Of a stretch of 64,000 nucleotides of DNA, positions 18,755 through 27,505 are shown one piece after another. The position numbers and the translations under genes are program-made. The stretch comes from Pseudomonadota bacterium (GTDB taxonomy: Bacteria > Pseudomonadota > Gammaproteobacteria > Steroidobacterales > Steroidobacteraceae). Under the pieces are notes generated by a model. That model was given only the letters and a program-made list of their open reading frames with translations, was not told the DNA's origin and did no database searches. Within the stretch, counting starts at the first letter, position 1; the number at the start of each line of letters is the position of its first letter. Location: contig JAFEDT010000007.1 in NCBI GenBank assembly GCA_018241445.1, forward strand, positions 62,001 to 126,000, read 5' to 3'.

Positions 18755-18928
18755 CTCCGCTCGGGACAGCTGGGACACCACATAGCCCCCGGATTCCAAT
18801 GACCCTGCCGAGACCCGACTCATGACCCGCGCTCCACGCGGTGCAAACAAGGCCGCGCGGGGCCTCAGACTGCTGAAGAAGGCGGTAGGCTGAACTCCTG
18901 CCTTCGCTTGCTACGCGACAGAACGCCA

Positions 18929-19867
18929 TCAGCGAACTGCCGCAAGTCGCTGGCGAAACTGCTGCATCGTGAAGCGGTGATTCTGGGTGCCCCGCGATTC
19001 AATCTTGATTGCACCCAGCAGCGAGGCGATGCGCCCGGTCTGCAGCCAGTCAAGTCCATGCAGCAGCCCGTGGATCAGCCCCGCGCGGTAGGCGTCACCG
19101 CAGCCCGTGGGATCCACCACCTGCGCGACCTTCACCACCGGGATATCAATCGTCCCCTCGCGGGTATGGATCAGCGAGCCCTGCGCGCCGCGGGTCACGA
19201 CCAGCGCCTCGGCGTGCTCGAGGACCTGCGCGGCGGTCCAGCCGGTGCGCTGCTGCGTGAGCTCCCATTCGTAGTCGTTCATCGCCACCCAGCGCGACTG
19301 GGCAATGAAGCGCCGCAGATCCTCGCCGTCGAACATGGGCACGCCCTGCCCGGGATCGAAGATGTAGGGAATGCCCGCGGCGGCAAACTGGGCGGCGTGC
19401 TGCAACATGCCGTCGCGGCCGTCCGGCGCCACGATGCCCAGCGCGATGTCGCGCGCATCACCCACGGTGTTGGCATGCGAGTGCTGCATGGCCCCCGGGT
19501 GAAACGCCGTGATCTGGTTGTGGTCCTGGTCCGTGGTGATGAAACACTGCGCAGTGAACTCCGATTCCACGGTGCGCAGGTAGTCGCCGGGCACACCGCA
19601 GCGGCCCATCCACTCGCGGTAGGGCGCAAAATCGCTGCCAACCGTCGCCATGGGATAGCCCGGATCGCCCAGCAACGCCAGGTTGTAGGCGATGTTGCCC
19701 GCACAGCCGCCGAACTCGCGCCGCAACTGCGGCACCAGGAAAGACACATTCAGGATGTGGATCTTGTCGGGCAGGATGTGGCGCCTGAACTGGTCCTCGA
19801 ACACCATGATGGTGTCGTAAGCCACGGAGCCGCAGATCAGCGCACGCCCGCGCAGGGGCGCGCTCAA
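18929..19867 (-). CDS. PfkB-family kinase, probable adenosine kinase
   Basis: 312 residues. PfkB/ribokinase fold with N-terminal ICGSVAYDTIMVF, the glycine pair FGGCAGNIAYNLALLG and the C-terminal anion-hole/catalytic motif DPTGCGDAYRAG (more often D-T-x-G-A-G-D). Kinases of this subgroup in beta- and gammaproteobacteria are commonly adenosine/nucleoside kinases; the substrate here is inferred. Start is TTG 19867, supported by GGAGG 6 bases upstream and a TTGA overlap with the fdsD stop. It is therefore the last gene of the formate dehydrogenase operon. A role in salvaging adenosine from AhcY would suit the neighbourhood. Confidence 0.85.
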   Translation of the reverse strand: MSAPLRGRALICGSVAYDTIMVFEDQFRRHILPDKIHILNVSFLVPQLRREFGGCAGNIAYNLALLGDPGYPMATVGSDFAPYREWMGRCGVPGDYLRTVESEFTAQCFITTDQDHNQITAFHPGAMQHSHANTVGDARDIALGIVAPDGRDGMLQHAAQFAAAGIPYIFDPGQGVPMFDGEDLRRFIAQSRWVAMNDYEWELTQQRTGWTAAQVLEHAEALVVTRGAQGSLIHTREGTIDIPVVKVAQVVDPTGCGDAYRAGLIHGLLHGLDWLQTGRIASLLGAIKIESRGTQNHRFTMQQFRQRLAAVR

Positions 19868-20190
19868 CGGTCGCCTCCCCTGGGGCTGGCCCCGCCGCCC
19901 GCCGCGCCGCCACCTGCTGCGCCCGCACCCGCCGCGCCGGCACCGGCCGCGCCGCCACCGGCCGCGCCGGCATCTTCCCGCGCCAGCAGGGCCACCCCCG
20001 CCAGCGCCAGCTCGGTGAGGCCCGCGCCGGCGCGCTCGCGGTAGTACTGCAGCATCTGCTGCCGCATGCGCGGCTCCCAGTAACGCTTCAGGTGCGCGGC
20101 CACCGCCTGCGGCGCGGCCGACTTGTCCCCGGCGCCGGCAAAGAAGGAGCCGATTTCGTTGGTCATCTTGATGAGCAGATCGATGTTCAT
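19864..20190 (-). CDS. fdsD: Formate dehydrogenase delta subunit
   Basis: 108 residues. N-terminal MNIDLLIKMTNEIGSFF and the central VAAHLKRYWEPRMRQQML helix are typical of FdsD, a small protein needed for active NAD-dependent molybdenum formate dehydrogenase. The last ~35 residues are an Ala/Gly-only repeat (GGAAGAGAAGAGAAGG-like), longer than in usual FdsD (about 70-90 residues). They are encoded by GC-rich imperfect repeats at about 19895-19975. ATG 20190 overlaps the fdhD stop (ATGA). Its own stop overlaps the kinase start. Confidence 0.9.
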   Translation of the reverse strand: MNIDLLIKMTNEIGSFFAGAGDKSAAPQAVAAHLKRYWEPRMRQQMLQYYRERAGAGLTELALAGVALLAREDAGAAGGGAAGAGAAGAGAAGGGAAGGGASPRGGDR

Positions 20191-20996
20191 GTCCGTCCCG
20201 TCGCCTGCAGTCGCCGCGGATGCGCGTACACCACGTGCTGGTCGCCGCGGGCGAATCCTACCAGTGTCAGGCCGCAGCGCTGCGCCAGCCGCACCGCAAA
20301 GGCCGTCGGCGCCGACACCGCCACCAGCATCGCGATGCCGACCGTCGCGCATTTCTGCACCATCTCGTAGCTGGCGCGGCTGCTGATCAGCATGTAGCCG
20401 CCCGCCAGATTGGCGCCCGTACGCAGCAGCGCCCCGATGGTCTTGTCCAGGGCATTGTGCCGGCCGACGTCCTCGCGCACGACCTGGATCCCGTGACCCG
20501 GCACCACCCAGGCCGCGGCGTGGATACTGCCGGTGCTTGCATTGAGCGGCTGGTGCGCCGGCAGCGCGGCCAGGGCCGCGTGCAGGTCCGCCGGGTCGAC
20601 GACCGGCCCGTCAGGAACCGCCGGGGGTTCGCGGATGGCATCGTCGGCGCTTTCCGCGCCGCACAGGCCGCAGCCGCTGCGTCCCAGGAGATTGCGGCGC
20701 CGCTGCAGCAGTTCGCCGAAGCGCTCCCAGGCGACGCTGATGTTGACGTCCGCAGCCTCGGCCCCCAGGCGCACCTCCGCGCCCCGGATCTCCGCAGCGT
20801 TTGCCACCAGCGCCTCGCTCACCGTGAAGCCCCAGGCGTAATCGACCAGGTCCGCCGGCGTCGCCAGCATGACGACGTGCGGGGTGCCGTGATACAGCAG
20901 CGCCACCGGCATCTCCTCGGCGATGCGATCGGTGGTGCGCGTGAGCGCGCCACGCATCCAGCGCTCCACCGGCAGGTCGGCGATCGGGACCGCCAT
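20187..20996 (-). CDS. fdhD: Formate dehydrogenase accessory sulfurtransferase
   Basis: 269 residues. Transfers sulfur from a cysteine desulfurase to the molybdenum cofactor before insertion into formate dehydrogenase (called FdsC in fds operons). The sulfur-carrying loop CGLCG (about residues 119-123) and VREDVGRHNALDK are present, and the SSRASYEMVQK segment supports the family. It sits 9 bp after fdsA and overlaps fdsD, exactly as in known fdsGBACD operons. Cytoplasmic. Confidence 0.96.
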   Translation of the reverse strand: MAVPIADLPVERWMRGALTRTTDRIAEEMPVALLYHGTPHVVMLATPADLVDYAWGFTVSEALVANAAEIRGAEVRLGAEAADVNISVAWERFGELLQRRRNLLGRSGCGLCGAESADDAIREPPAVPDGPVVDPADLHAALAALPAHQPLNASTGSIHAAAWVVPGHGIQVVREDVGRHNALDKTIGALLRTGANLAGGYMLISSRASYEMVQKCATVGIAMLVAVSAPTAFAVRLAQRCGLTLVGFARGDQHVVYAHPRRLQATGRT

Positions 20997-21005
20997 GCTC
21001 GCCCG

Positions 21006-23942
21006 TCAGGCCGGGGTGCGGTCCGGCCGGGTGTTGCGCTTCGAGCGCGGCAGCTCGCGCTCGGCGGCGGCGCGCTGGCTCCACGCATCCTTCTGCGTCA
21101 CCAGCACCACTTCCACCGCGGTGACCTTGTATTCGGGACAGTTGGTGGCCCAGTCGGAATTTTCCGTCGTGACCACGTTGGCGTTGGTTTCCGGGAAATG
21201 GAAGGTGGTGTACACCACCCCCGGGGCGATCTTCTCTGACACCTTCGCGCGCAGCACGGTCTGGCCCGCGCGGCTGGTCAGGCCAACCCAGTCGCCGTCC
21301 TCGATGCCGCGCACCTCGGCGTCGTGCGGATGGATTTCCAGCACGTCCTCGGCGTGCCACACCACGTTGCCGGTGCGGCGGGTCTGGGCGCCGACGTTGT
21401 ATTGCGTCAGCACCCGGCCGGTGGTCAGGATCAGCGGGAAGCGGCTGGTGGAGCGCTCACTGGTCGGGACGTACTCGGTCTGCCAGAAACGGCCCTTGCC
21501 GCGCACGAACTCCCCGACGTGCATGGTGGGAGTGCCCGTTGGCGCATCCTCATTGCAGGGCCACTGGATGCTGCCCTGGCGGTCGATCTTGTCGTAGGTG
21601 ATGCCGGCGAAGGTCGGCGTCAGGCGCGCGATCTCCTCCATGATCTGCGAAGGGTGTTCGTAGTGCATCGGGTAGCCGAGCGCCTCGGACAGCAGGCAGG
21701 TGATCTGCCAGTCCTCGTAGCCGGCCGGCGGCGGCATCACCTTGCGCACCCGCGACACGCGCCGCTCGGCATTGGTGAAGGTGCCGTCCTTCTCCAGGAA
21801 AGTGGAGCCCGGCAGGAACACGTGGGCGTAGCGGGCGGTTTCGTTCAGGAACAGGTCCTGCACGATGACGCATTCCATGGCGCCCATCGCGGCGCTGACG
21901 TGATGGGTGTTGGGATCGGACTGCACGAAGTCCTCGCCCTGCACGTACATGCCGCGGAAGGTGCCGTCGAGCGAGGCCTCGAACATGTTGGGTATGCGCA
22001 GGCCCGGTTCAGCCTGCAGCGCCACGCCCCAGTCGCTCTCGAACTGTGCGCGCACCTTCGGGTCGGACACGTGGCGATAGGCGCTGAACTCGTGCGGGAA
22101 GGAGCCCATGTCGCACGACCCCTGCACGTTGTTCTGGCCGCGCAGCGGGCTCACGCCCACGCCCTCGCGTCCGAGATTGCCGGTGGCCATGGCCAGGTTG
22201 GCGATCGCCATCACCGCGGTGGTGCCCTGGCTGTGTTCGGTGATTCCCAGGCCGTAGTAGATGGCGGCGTTGCGCGCCCGTCCGTACAGGCGCGCAGCCT
22301 GGCGCAGCGCCTCGGCCGGCACGCCGGTGATGTCCGCGGTCGCCTCGGGGGAGTTGCGCGCCTCGGCCACGAAGGCGCGCCACTGTGCGAAGGAATCGGC
22401 CTCGCAGCGCTGCGCCACGTAGTCCTCGCGCACCAGGCCCTCGGTGACTACCACATGCGCCAGCGCATTCAGCAGCGCCACGTTGCTGCCCGGCTTCACC
22501 GGCAGGTGCACGTCCGCATCGATGTGCGCCGAGTGCACCAGCCCGGTGCGGCGCGGATCGGCGACGATCAGCTTCGCGCCTTCACGCAGGCGGCGCTTCA
22601 ACTGCGAGGCGAACACCGGGTGGCCGTCGGTCGGGTTGGCGCCGATGACCAGGATCGTATCCGCCTGCATCACCGAATCGAAGGCCTGGGTGCCGGCCGA
22701 CTCGCCCAGGGTGTTCTTCAGGCCGTAGCCGGTGGGCGAATGGCACACGCGCGCGCAGGTGTCGACGTTGTTGTTGCGGAAGGCGGCGCGCACCAGCTTC
22801 TGCACCAGGAAGGTCTCTTCGTTGGTGCAGCGTGAGGAGGTGATGCCGCCGATGGAATCGCGCCCGTACTTCGCCTGGATGCGCTTGAGCTCGCTGGCCG
22901 CGTAGCCGATCGCCTCCTGCCACGACACCTCGCGCCACGGCTCGCGGATGCTCTTGCGGATCATCGGCTTCAACACCCGGTCGGCGTGCGTGGCGTAACC
23001 CCAGGCGAAGCGCCCCTTCACGCAGGCATGGCCGTGATTGGCGCCGCCGGCGCGGTCGGGGACCATGCGCACCACCTCGGTGCCGGCGCCCTCAGCGCGC
23101 ACCTCGGCCTTGAAGCCGCAGCCCACGCCGCAGTAGGCGCAGGTGGTGGCGACGGCGTGTTGCGCGGGCCCCTCGGCAATCAGGGACTTCTCCGCCAGCG
23201 CCGCCGTCGGACAGGCCTCCACGCAGGCGCCGCAGGAAACACATTCGGACTCCAGGAAGGACTGGTCCTCGCTGGCCGCCACCTTCGACTCGAAGCCACG
23301 CCCCTGGATGGTCAGCGCGAAGGTGCCCTGCACTTCCTCGCAGGCTCGCACGCAGCGCGAACAGACGATGCACAGCGAGGGATCGAAGGCGAAGTAGGGA
23401 TTGCTGGTGTCGCGCGCCGCCGGGCGGTGCACCGCCCCGCCGCTGTAGGAGCTGTGCGTGACGCCAACCGCCGCTGCCATGTCCTGCAGTTCGCAGTGAC
23501 TGTCGGCCGGGCAGCCCTGGCAGTCGAGGGGATGATCCGACACGTACAGGTCGATGACGCTGCGCCGCAGCTGAGTCAGGCGATCCGACTGGGTACGGAT
23601 CTTCATGCCGGCGGAGACGGTCGTGGTGCAGGAGGCCGGGTAGCCCTTGCGGCCCTCGATCTCCACCAGGCACAGCCGGCAGGAGCCGAAAGCCTTCAGC
23701 GTATCGGTGGCGCACAGCTTCGGCACCGCCACGCCCGCAAGGTTCGCGGCGCGCATGACCGAGGTGCCCTCGGGCACGCTGACACTGCGGCCGTCGATCT
23801 CAAGCTGCACCAGTGCGGCCGCCGCATCCGCGGCGGCTGCGTCCGCGGCCGGGGCTGCCGGTGGTGCGTGTTCGCCGACCAGCACGTCCGCCCTGCGCAG
23901 CGGCGCCGGCGTACCGAGGTCTCGATGGTCGATGCTGTACAT
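21006..23942 (-). CDS. fdsA: NAD-dependent formate dehydrogenase alpha subunit (Mo, Fe-S)
   Basis: 978 residues. Catalytic subunit oxidising formate to CO2. Order: an Ala-rich N-terminal leader; a [2Fe-2S] NuoG-like domain (GSCRLC, CTTTV); a His-Cys cluster site (DHPLDCQGCPADSHCELQ); two [4Fe-4S] sites (CIVCSRCVRACE, CVSCGACVEACP); then the molybdopterin domain with its own cluster (CAYCGVGCGF). The active-site region CARVCHSPTGYG supplies the Mo-ligating Cys, followed by the expected His. The molybdopterin dinucleotide-binding C-terminal domain includes GRVLTQYNVGAQTRR. Cytoplasmic, soluble FdsGBAD type. Confidence 0.97.
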   Translation of the reverse strand: MYSIDHRDLGTPAPLRRADVLVGEHAPPAAPAADAAAADAAAALVQLEIDGRSVSVPEGTSVMRAANLAGVAVPKLCATDTLKAFGSCRLCLVEIEGRKGYPASCTTTVSAGMKIRTQSDRLTQLRRSVIDLYVSDHPLDCQGCPADSHCELQDMAAAVGVTHSSYSGGAVHRPAARDTSNPYFAFDPSLCIVCSRCVRACEEVQGTFALTIQGRGFESKVAASEDQSFLESECVSCGACVEACPTAALAEKSLIAEGPAQHAVATTCAYCGVGCGFKAEVRAEGAGTEVVRMVPDRAGGANHGHACVKGRFAWGYATHADRVLKPMIRKSIREPWREVSWQEAIGYAASELKRIQAKYGRDSIGGITSSRCTNEETFLVQKLVRAAFRNNNVDTCARVCHSPTGYGLKNTLGESAGTQAFDSVMQADTILVIGANPTDGHPVFASQLKRRLREGAKLIVADPRRTGLVHSAHIDADVHLPVKPGSNVALLNALAHVVVTEGLVREDYVAQRCEADSFAQWRAFVAEARNSPEATADITGVPAEALRQAARLYGRARNAAIYYGLGITEHSQGTTAVMAIANLAMATGNLGREGVGVSPLRGQNNVQGSCDMGSFPHEFSAYRHVSDPKVRAQFESDWGVALQAEPGLRIPNMFEASLDGTFRGMYVQGEDFVQSDPNTHHVSAAMGAMECVIVQDLFLNETARYAHVFLPGSTFLEKDGTFTNAERRVSRVRKVMPPPAGYEDWQITCLLSEALGYPMHYEHPSQIMEEIARLTPTFAGITYDKIDRQGSIQWPCNEDAPTGTPTMHVGEFVRGKGRFWQTEYVPTSERSTSRFPLILTTGRVLTQYNVGAQTRRTGNVVWHAEDVLEIHPHDAEVRGIEDGDWVGLTSRAGQTVLRAKVSEKIAPGVVYTTFHFPETNANVVTTENSDWATNCPEYKVTAVEVVLVTQKDAWSQRAAAERELPRSKRNTRPDRTPA

Positions 23943-23975
23943 GTCGGGCCTCGTTGAAGTCAGCGGCGCGCGCCC

Positions 23976-25514
23976 TCAGCGGCGCGCGTGGAAGTCCTCG
24001 CGGAAATGCTTCAGGGCGCTCTGCACCGGGAACGGCGCCATGCCGCCCAGCCCGCAAAGCGAGCCCTGCACCATGGTGTCGCACAGGTCCTCCAGCAGGC
24101 GCAGGTTGCGCTCGCCGTCGACCCCTTGCAGGATGCGGTCGATCACTTCCATGCCGCGCACGGAACCGATGCGGCAGGGCGTGCACTTGCCGCAGGATTC
24201 CAGCGCGCAGAACTCCATCGCGTAACGCGCCATGCGCGCCATGTCCACGCTGTCGTCGAAGACCACGATGCCGCCATGGCCCAGCAGCGCGCCCACCGAC
24301 GACAGCGCTTCGTAATCCACCAGCGTGTCGAACTGCGAGGCCGGCACGTACGCCCCCAGAGGGCCGCCGATCTGCACCGCGCGGATCGGGCGGCCGCTGG
24401 CGCTGCCGCCGCCGTAGTCATACAACAGTTCGCGCAGCGGCAGGCCAAAGGCGCGCTCGATCAGGCCGCCGCGGCGGATGTTGCCGGCCAGCTGGATCGG
24501 CAGCGTGCCGCGCGATTTGCCGACGCCGAAGTCGGCGTAGGCGCGCGCGCCGTGCGCCGCGATCCACGGCACCGAGCACAGCGTCACCACGTTGTTGACG
24601 ATGGTGGGCTGGCCAAACAGCCCCTTGATCGCCGGCAACGGCGGGCGCACGCGCACCTCGCCGCGCCGTCCCTCGAGGCTCTCGAGCATCGAGGTTTCCT
24701 CGCCGCAGATGTAGGCGCCGGCGCCGAGGCGCACTTCCAGCTCGAAGCTCTTGCCGCTGCCGGCCACGTTCGGCCCCAGGTACCCGGCCTGGCGGGCGGC
24801 GGCGATGGCGGTGTTCAGTGCGCGCAGCGCGTGCGGATACTCCACCCGCAGGTAGATGTAGCCGCGGGTCGCCCCCACCGCCAGGGCGGCGATGGTCATG
24901 CCCTCGATGAGCGACAGCGGATCGCCCTCCAACAGCATGCGATCGGCGAAGGTACCCGAGTCACCCTCATCGGCGTTGCAGGTAACGTACTTTTGCGCCG
25001 CGGCCTGCTCCAGCACCGTGCGCCACTTGATTCCGGTGGGGAACGCCGCGCCGCCGCGACCGCGCAGGCCCGAGTCGGTGATCGCCTGCACGGTTGCCGC
25101 GGCCCCGGCACTGATCGACTGCGTCAGGCCCTGGTAGCCGCCGTGACGCAGGTAGTCGGCCACGCTGGCAGGATCGATGATCCCGACGCGGCTGAAGGTC
25201 AACCGCTGCTGGCCCGCGAACCAGTCATGCCGCGCAATGTCTCCCAGCGCCAGCGCATGTGCGCAGCCGCGCAGGAAGCCGGCGGAGAACAGTCCGGGCA
25301 CGTCCGCGACAGTGACCGGGCCATAGGCGCGGCGGCCGGCGTCGGTCTCGACCTCCACCAGCGGCTCCAGCCAGTACGCCCCGCGCGAACCGTTGCGCAC
25401 GATGCGCAGGGACTCCCCCAGCCGCGCGGCTTCCTGGCGCACGGCGCCTGCGACCTCGTCGGCCCCGACCGACTGCGCCCCGGCATCTCCGGGGATGTAG
25501 ACCGTGGCGCTCAC
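23976..25514 (-). CDS. fdsB: NAD-dependent formate dehydrogenase beta subunit (FMN, NADH site)
   Basis: 512 residues, NuoF-like with an N-terminal thioredoxin-like extension typical of FdsB. FMN/NADH-binding GLRGRGGAAFPTGIKW and CNADEGDSGTFADR are seen. GAYICGEETSMLESLEGRRG and the [4Fe-4S] motif ESCGKCTPCRIG with a later Cys (SLCGLGG) are also present. Passes electrons from the iron-sulfur chain to NAD. GTG 25514 overlaps the fdsG stop (GTGA). The gap to fdsA is 33 bp. Confidence 0.97.
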   Translation of the reverse strand: MSATVYIPGDAGAQSVGADEVAGAVRQEAARLGESLRIVRNGSRGAYWLEPLVEVETDAGRRAYGPVTVADVPGLFSAGFLRGCAHALALGDIARHDWFAGQQRLTFSRVGIIDPASVADYLRHGGYQGLTQSISAGAAATVQAITDSGLRGRGGAAFPTGIKWRTVLEQAAAQKYVTCNADEGDSGTFADRMLLEGDPLSLIEGMTIAALAVGATRGYIYLRVEYPHALRALNTAIAAARQAGYLGPNVAGSGKSFELEVRLGAGAYICGEETSMLESLEGRRGEVRVRPPLPAIKGLFGQPTIVNNVVTLCSVPWIAAHGARAYADFGVGKSRGTLPIQLAGNIRRGGLIERAFGLPLRELLYDYGGGSASGRPIRAVQIGGPLGAYVPASQFDTLVDYEALSSVGALLGHGGIVVFDDSVDMARMARYAMEFCALESCGKCTPCRIGSVRGMEVIDRILQGVDGERNLRLLEDLCDTMVQGSLCGLGGMAPFPVQSALKHFREDFHARR

Positions 25515-26011
25515 GACCCGGAAGCACCCTTGCCGGGGGCGCCGCGCAGTCCGCGCACCAGCTCGCCCAGCCGCTGCGCGGTCAGCCGCCCGTGCAGGCG
25601 CCCGTCGATCATGGCGCTGGGCGCGGCGGCGCAGTTACCCAGGCAGTACACCGGCTCCAGCGTGACGGCGCCGTCGGCAGTGGTCTGGTGCAGCGCCACT
25701 CCCAGGTCGCGCTGCGCATGCCCGGTCAGCGCCGCAGCGCCCACGGCCTGGCAGGCCTCGGCCTGGCACAGGCTCACGACGTGCCTGCCAGCGGGCTTGC
25801 GACGGAAGTGATGGTAGAAAGTCACCACGCCGTGAACCTCGGCGCGCGACAGGTTGAGCGTTTCGGCGAGGATCGCGACCGCGCCCGCGGGTATACAGCC
25901 CAGTTCGCCCTGGACCTGGTGCAGGATGTTCAGCAGCGGTCCGGGCTGGTCCTTCAGCTCCGCGGCAATACGCCGCACCCTACTGCCATCGGCCGGCGAC
26001 AGTGTTTCCAT
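25511..26011 (-). CDS. fdsG: NAD-dependent formate dehydrogenase gamma subunit ([2Fe-2S])
   Basis: 166 residues, NuoE-like. Helical N-terminal part (LLNILHQVQGELGCIP) and thioredoxin-fold [2Fe-2S] domain with ligands in LCQAEACQ and VYCLGNCAAAPS. First gene of the fds operon. Its ATG (26011) is only 19 bp from the divergent dehydratase start. A TATACT element 8 bases upstream implies a very short leader. No FdsR-type regulator gene is adjacent. Confidence 0.95.
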   Translation of the reverse strand: METLSPADGSRVRRIAAELKDQPGPLLNILHQVQGELGCIPAGAVAILAETLNLSRAEVHGVVTFYHHFRRKPAGRHVVSLCQAEACQAVGAAALTGHAQRDLGVALHQTTADGAVTLEPVYCLGNCAAAPSAMIDGRLHGRLTAQRLGELVRGLRGAPGKGASGS

Positions 26012-26025
26012 GACACCTTAGTATA
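26012..26025 (-). promoter_or_regulatory. Candidate -10 element and ribosome site of fds operon
   Basis: TATACT at 26025-26020 is followed by AAGG just before the fdsG ATG. If used as a -10 box, transcription would begin within a few bases of the start codon. The -35 region would lie inside the first codons of the divergent dehydratase gene. Alternatively the promoter is further upstream inside that gene. Confidence 0.35.
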
Positions 26026-26030
26026 GCCCG

Positions 26031-26981
26031 ATGCCCGCCGATACGCTCTGCTGGGCCGATATCGAGGCCGCGCAGGCGCGCCTCGCCGGCCGCATCCATC
26101 GCACCCCCGTACTCAGCAGCGCGGCGCTCGATGCCGCCAGCGGTGCGCGGCTGTTTTTCAAGTGCGAGAACTTCCAGAAGACCGGCGCCTTCAAGGCTCG
26201 CGGCGCCGGCAACGCGGTATTCGCGCTGGCGGACGCCGTGGCACGCCGGGGTGTCGCCACGCACTCCTCCGGCAACCATGGCGCCGCGCTGGCGCGCGCC
26301 GCGCAGTTGCGCCGTATACCCGCCCATGTCGTCATGCCGGAGGGTACCGCGCGTGTCAAAGCTGAGGCCGTAGCGCGTTACGGCGCGACGATCACCTGGT
26401 GCGCGCCGACCCTCGCGGCGCGCGAAGCGACGGTGCGCGAAGTGCTCACCGCCACGGGCGCCACGCTGGTGCACCCCTACAACGACTACGCGGTAATGGC
26501 CGGCCAGGGGACCGCGGCTGTGGAACTGCTGCAGCAGGTTCCCGACCTCGACGCTGTGATCTGCCCGGTGGGCGGCGGCGGACTGATCAGCGGCACCGCG
26601 GTCGCCGCGCGGCACCTGCGGCCCGGCATCGGACTGTTCGGCGCCGAGCCTGCCGGCGCAGACGACGCTGCGCGCTCCCTGCACAGCGGTGTACTGCAAC
26701 GCTGCGAAAAACCGCAGACCATCGCCGACGGGTTGCGCGGTGCGCTCGGTGATCGCACCTACCCGGTCATCCGCGAGCAGGTCGCAGACATCCTGACCGT
26801 ATCGGAGGAGAGCATCATCGCGGCCATGCGCACCCTGTGGCAGGTGCTCAAGATCGTGGCGGAGCCCTCAGGCGCGGTGCCCCTGGCAGCGCTGCTGATG
26901 CCGCCGGCAGCACTGCGCGGCAAGCGCATCGGCGTCATCGTCAGCGGTGGCAACGTCGACCTGGACTCGCTGCCTTTCTGA
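26031..26981 (+). CDS. Threonine/serine dehydratase family PLP enzyme
   Basis: 316 residues. Fold-type II PLP enzyme. The PLP lysine is in KCENFQKTGAFKARGA (about residue 54), the phosphate-binding loop is PVGGGGLISGTA, and SSGNHGAALA contacts the carboxylate. Family members are catabolic threonine dehydratases or serine racemases; sequence alone does not separate them. No regulatory ACT domain, so it is not the IlvA biosynthetic form. No clear ribosome site precedes ATG 26031, and the mRNA may be leaderless. Converges on the cytochrome gene with a 2-bp gap. Confidence 0.9.
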   Translation: MPADTLCWADIEAAQARLAGRIHRTPVLSSAALDAASGARLFFKCENFQKTGAFKARGAGNAVFALADAVARRGVATHSSGNHGAALARAAQLRRIPAHVVMPEGTARVKAEAVARYGATITWCAPTLAAREATVREVLTATGATLVHPYNDYAVMAGQGTAAVELLQQVPDLDAVICPVGGGGLISGTAVAARHLRPGIGLFGAEPAGADDAARSLHSGVLQRCEKPQTIADGLRGALGDRTYPVIREQVADILTVSEESIIAAMRTLWQVLKIVAEPSGAVPLAALLMPPAALRGKRIGVIVSGGNVDLDSLPF

Positions 26982-26983
26982 CT

Positions 26984-27505
26984 TCAGTTCTTGCAGCCGA
27001 ACTTGCACTCCGCTGCGCCGTGGTAGTTGGAGCGCACCCAGGTGAGGATGTGCCACAGCTCGTCCGCGGTCTTCACCACCGTACCCATGGGCGGCATGGG
27101 AGCGACGACCTCTTCCTGGCCGACGCGGCTGTAACCCTTGTCCTGCAGTGCCTGGCTGCCGTAGGCCACCAGCCTGAAGAGCGTATCGTCGTCGCCGCCG
27201 TAGACCCAGACATCATTGGTCAGCGGCGGGCAAATGCCGCCGCCGCCGGTACCGCCGTGGCAGCCGTTGCAACCGTAGCTCATGTACAGCCGCTCGCCGG
27301 CCGCGACACTCGCAGCGTCGCCATCCGCATAGGGATTCTTCAACTGGCCCTTGGGGGTGGCGTCGGCCAGCTGCACCGGGGTTTGCGGCGCCGCGGCAGG
27401 GGGCTGCTGTGCGCACAGCAGTGATGAGCCAACGAGCAGGATGATCCCGCTCAACCCGGTATGTCGCTGCACGGCGCACCTCCCTCTTTGCGTCAGACCT
27501 TGCAT
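26984..27505 (-). CDS. xoxG: Periplasmic c-type cytochrome, XoxG-like
   Basis: 173 residues. N-terminal export signal (GIILLVGSSLLCAQQ) and a single heme c site CNGCH at 79-83. Candidate axial Met lies in APMPPMG (137/140). Two further features are a Cys at 91 and a C-terminal CKFGCKN pair. Expected role: electron acceptor for the methanol dehydrogenase encoded two genes upstream. Its ATG shares one base with the stop of the XoxJ-ankyrin gene (TGATG). Assignment as XoxG rests on a single heme and on operon position. Confidence 0.85.
   Translation of the reverse strand: MQGLTQRGRCAVQRHTGLSGIILLVGSSLLCAQQPPAAAPQTPVQLADATPKGQLKNPYADGDAASVAAGERLYMSYGCNGCHGGTGGGGICPPLTNDVWVYGGDDDTLFRLVAYGSQALQDKGYSRVGQEEVVAPMPPMGTVVKTADELWHILTWVRSNYHGAAECKFGCKN

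Larger units (their letters stand above)
18213..18928. other. 716-bp region without an intact gene
   Basis: Between metK and the PfkB-type kinase, clearly less GC-rich than its flanks. It holds a truncated PIN-domain frame (18357-18647) and, upstream of it, a cluster of GTATACA-type inverted repeats (18714-18754). It looks like the remains of a toxin-antitoxin locus. I see no tRNA or other RNA in it. Confidence 0.6.
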
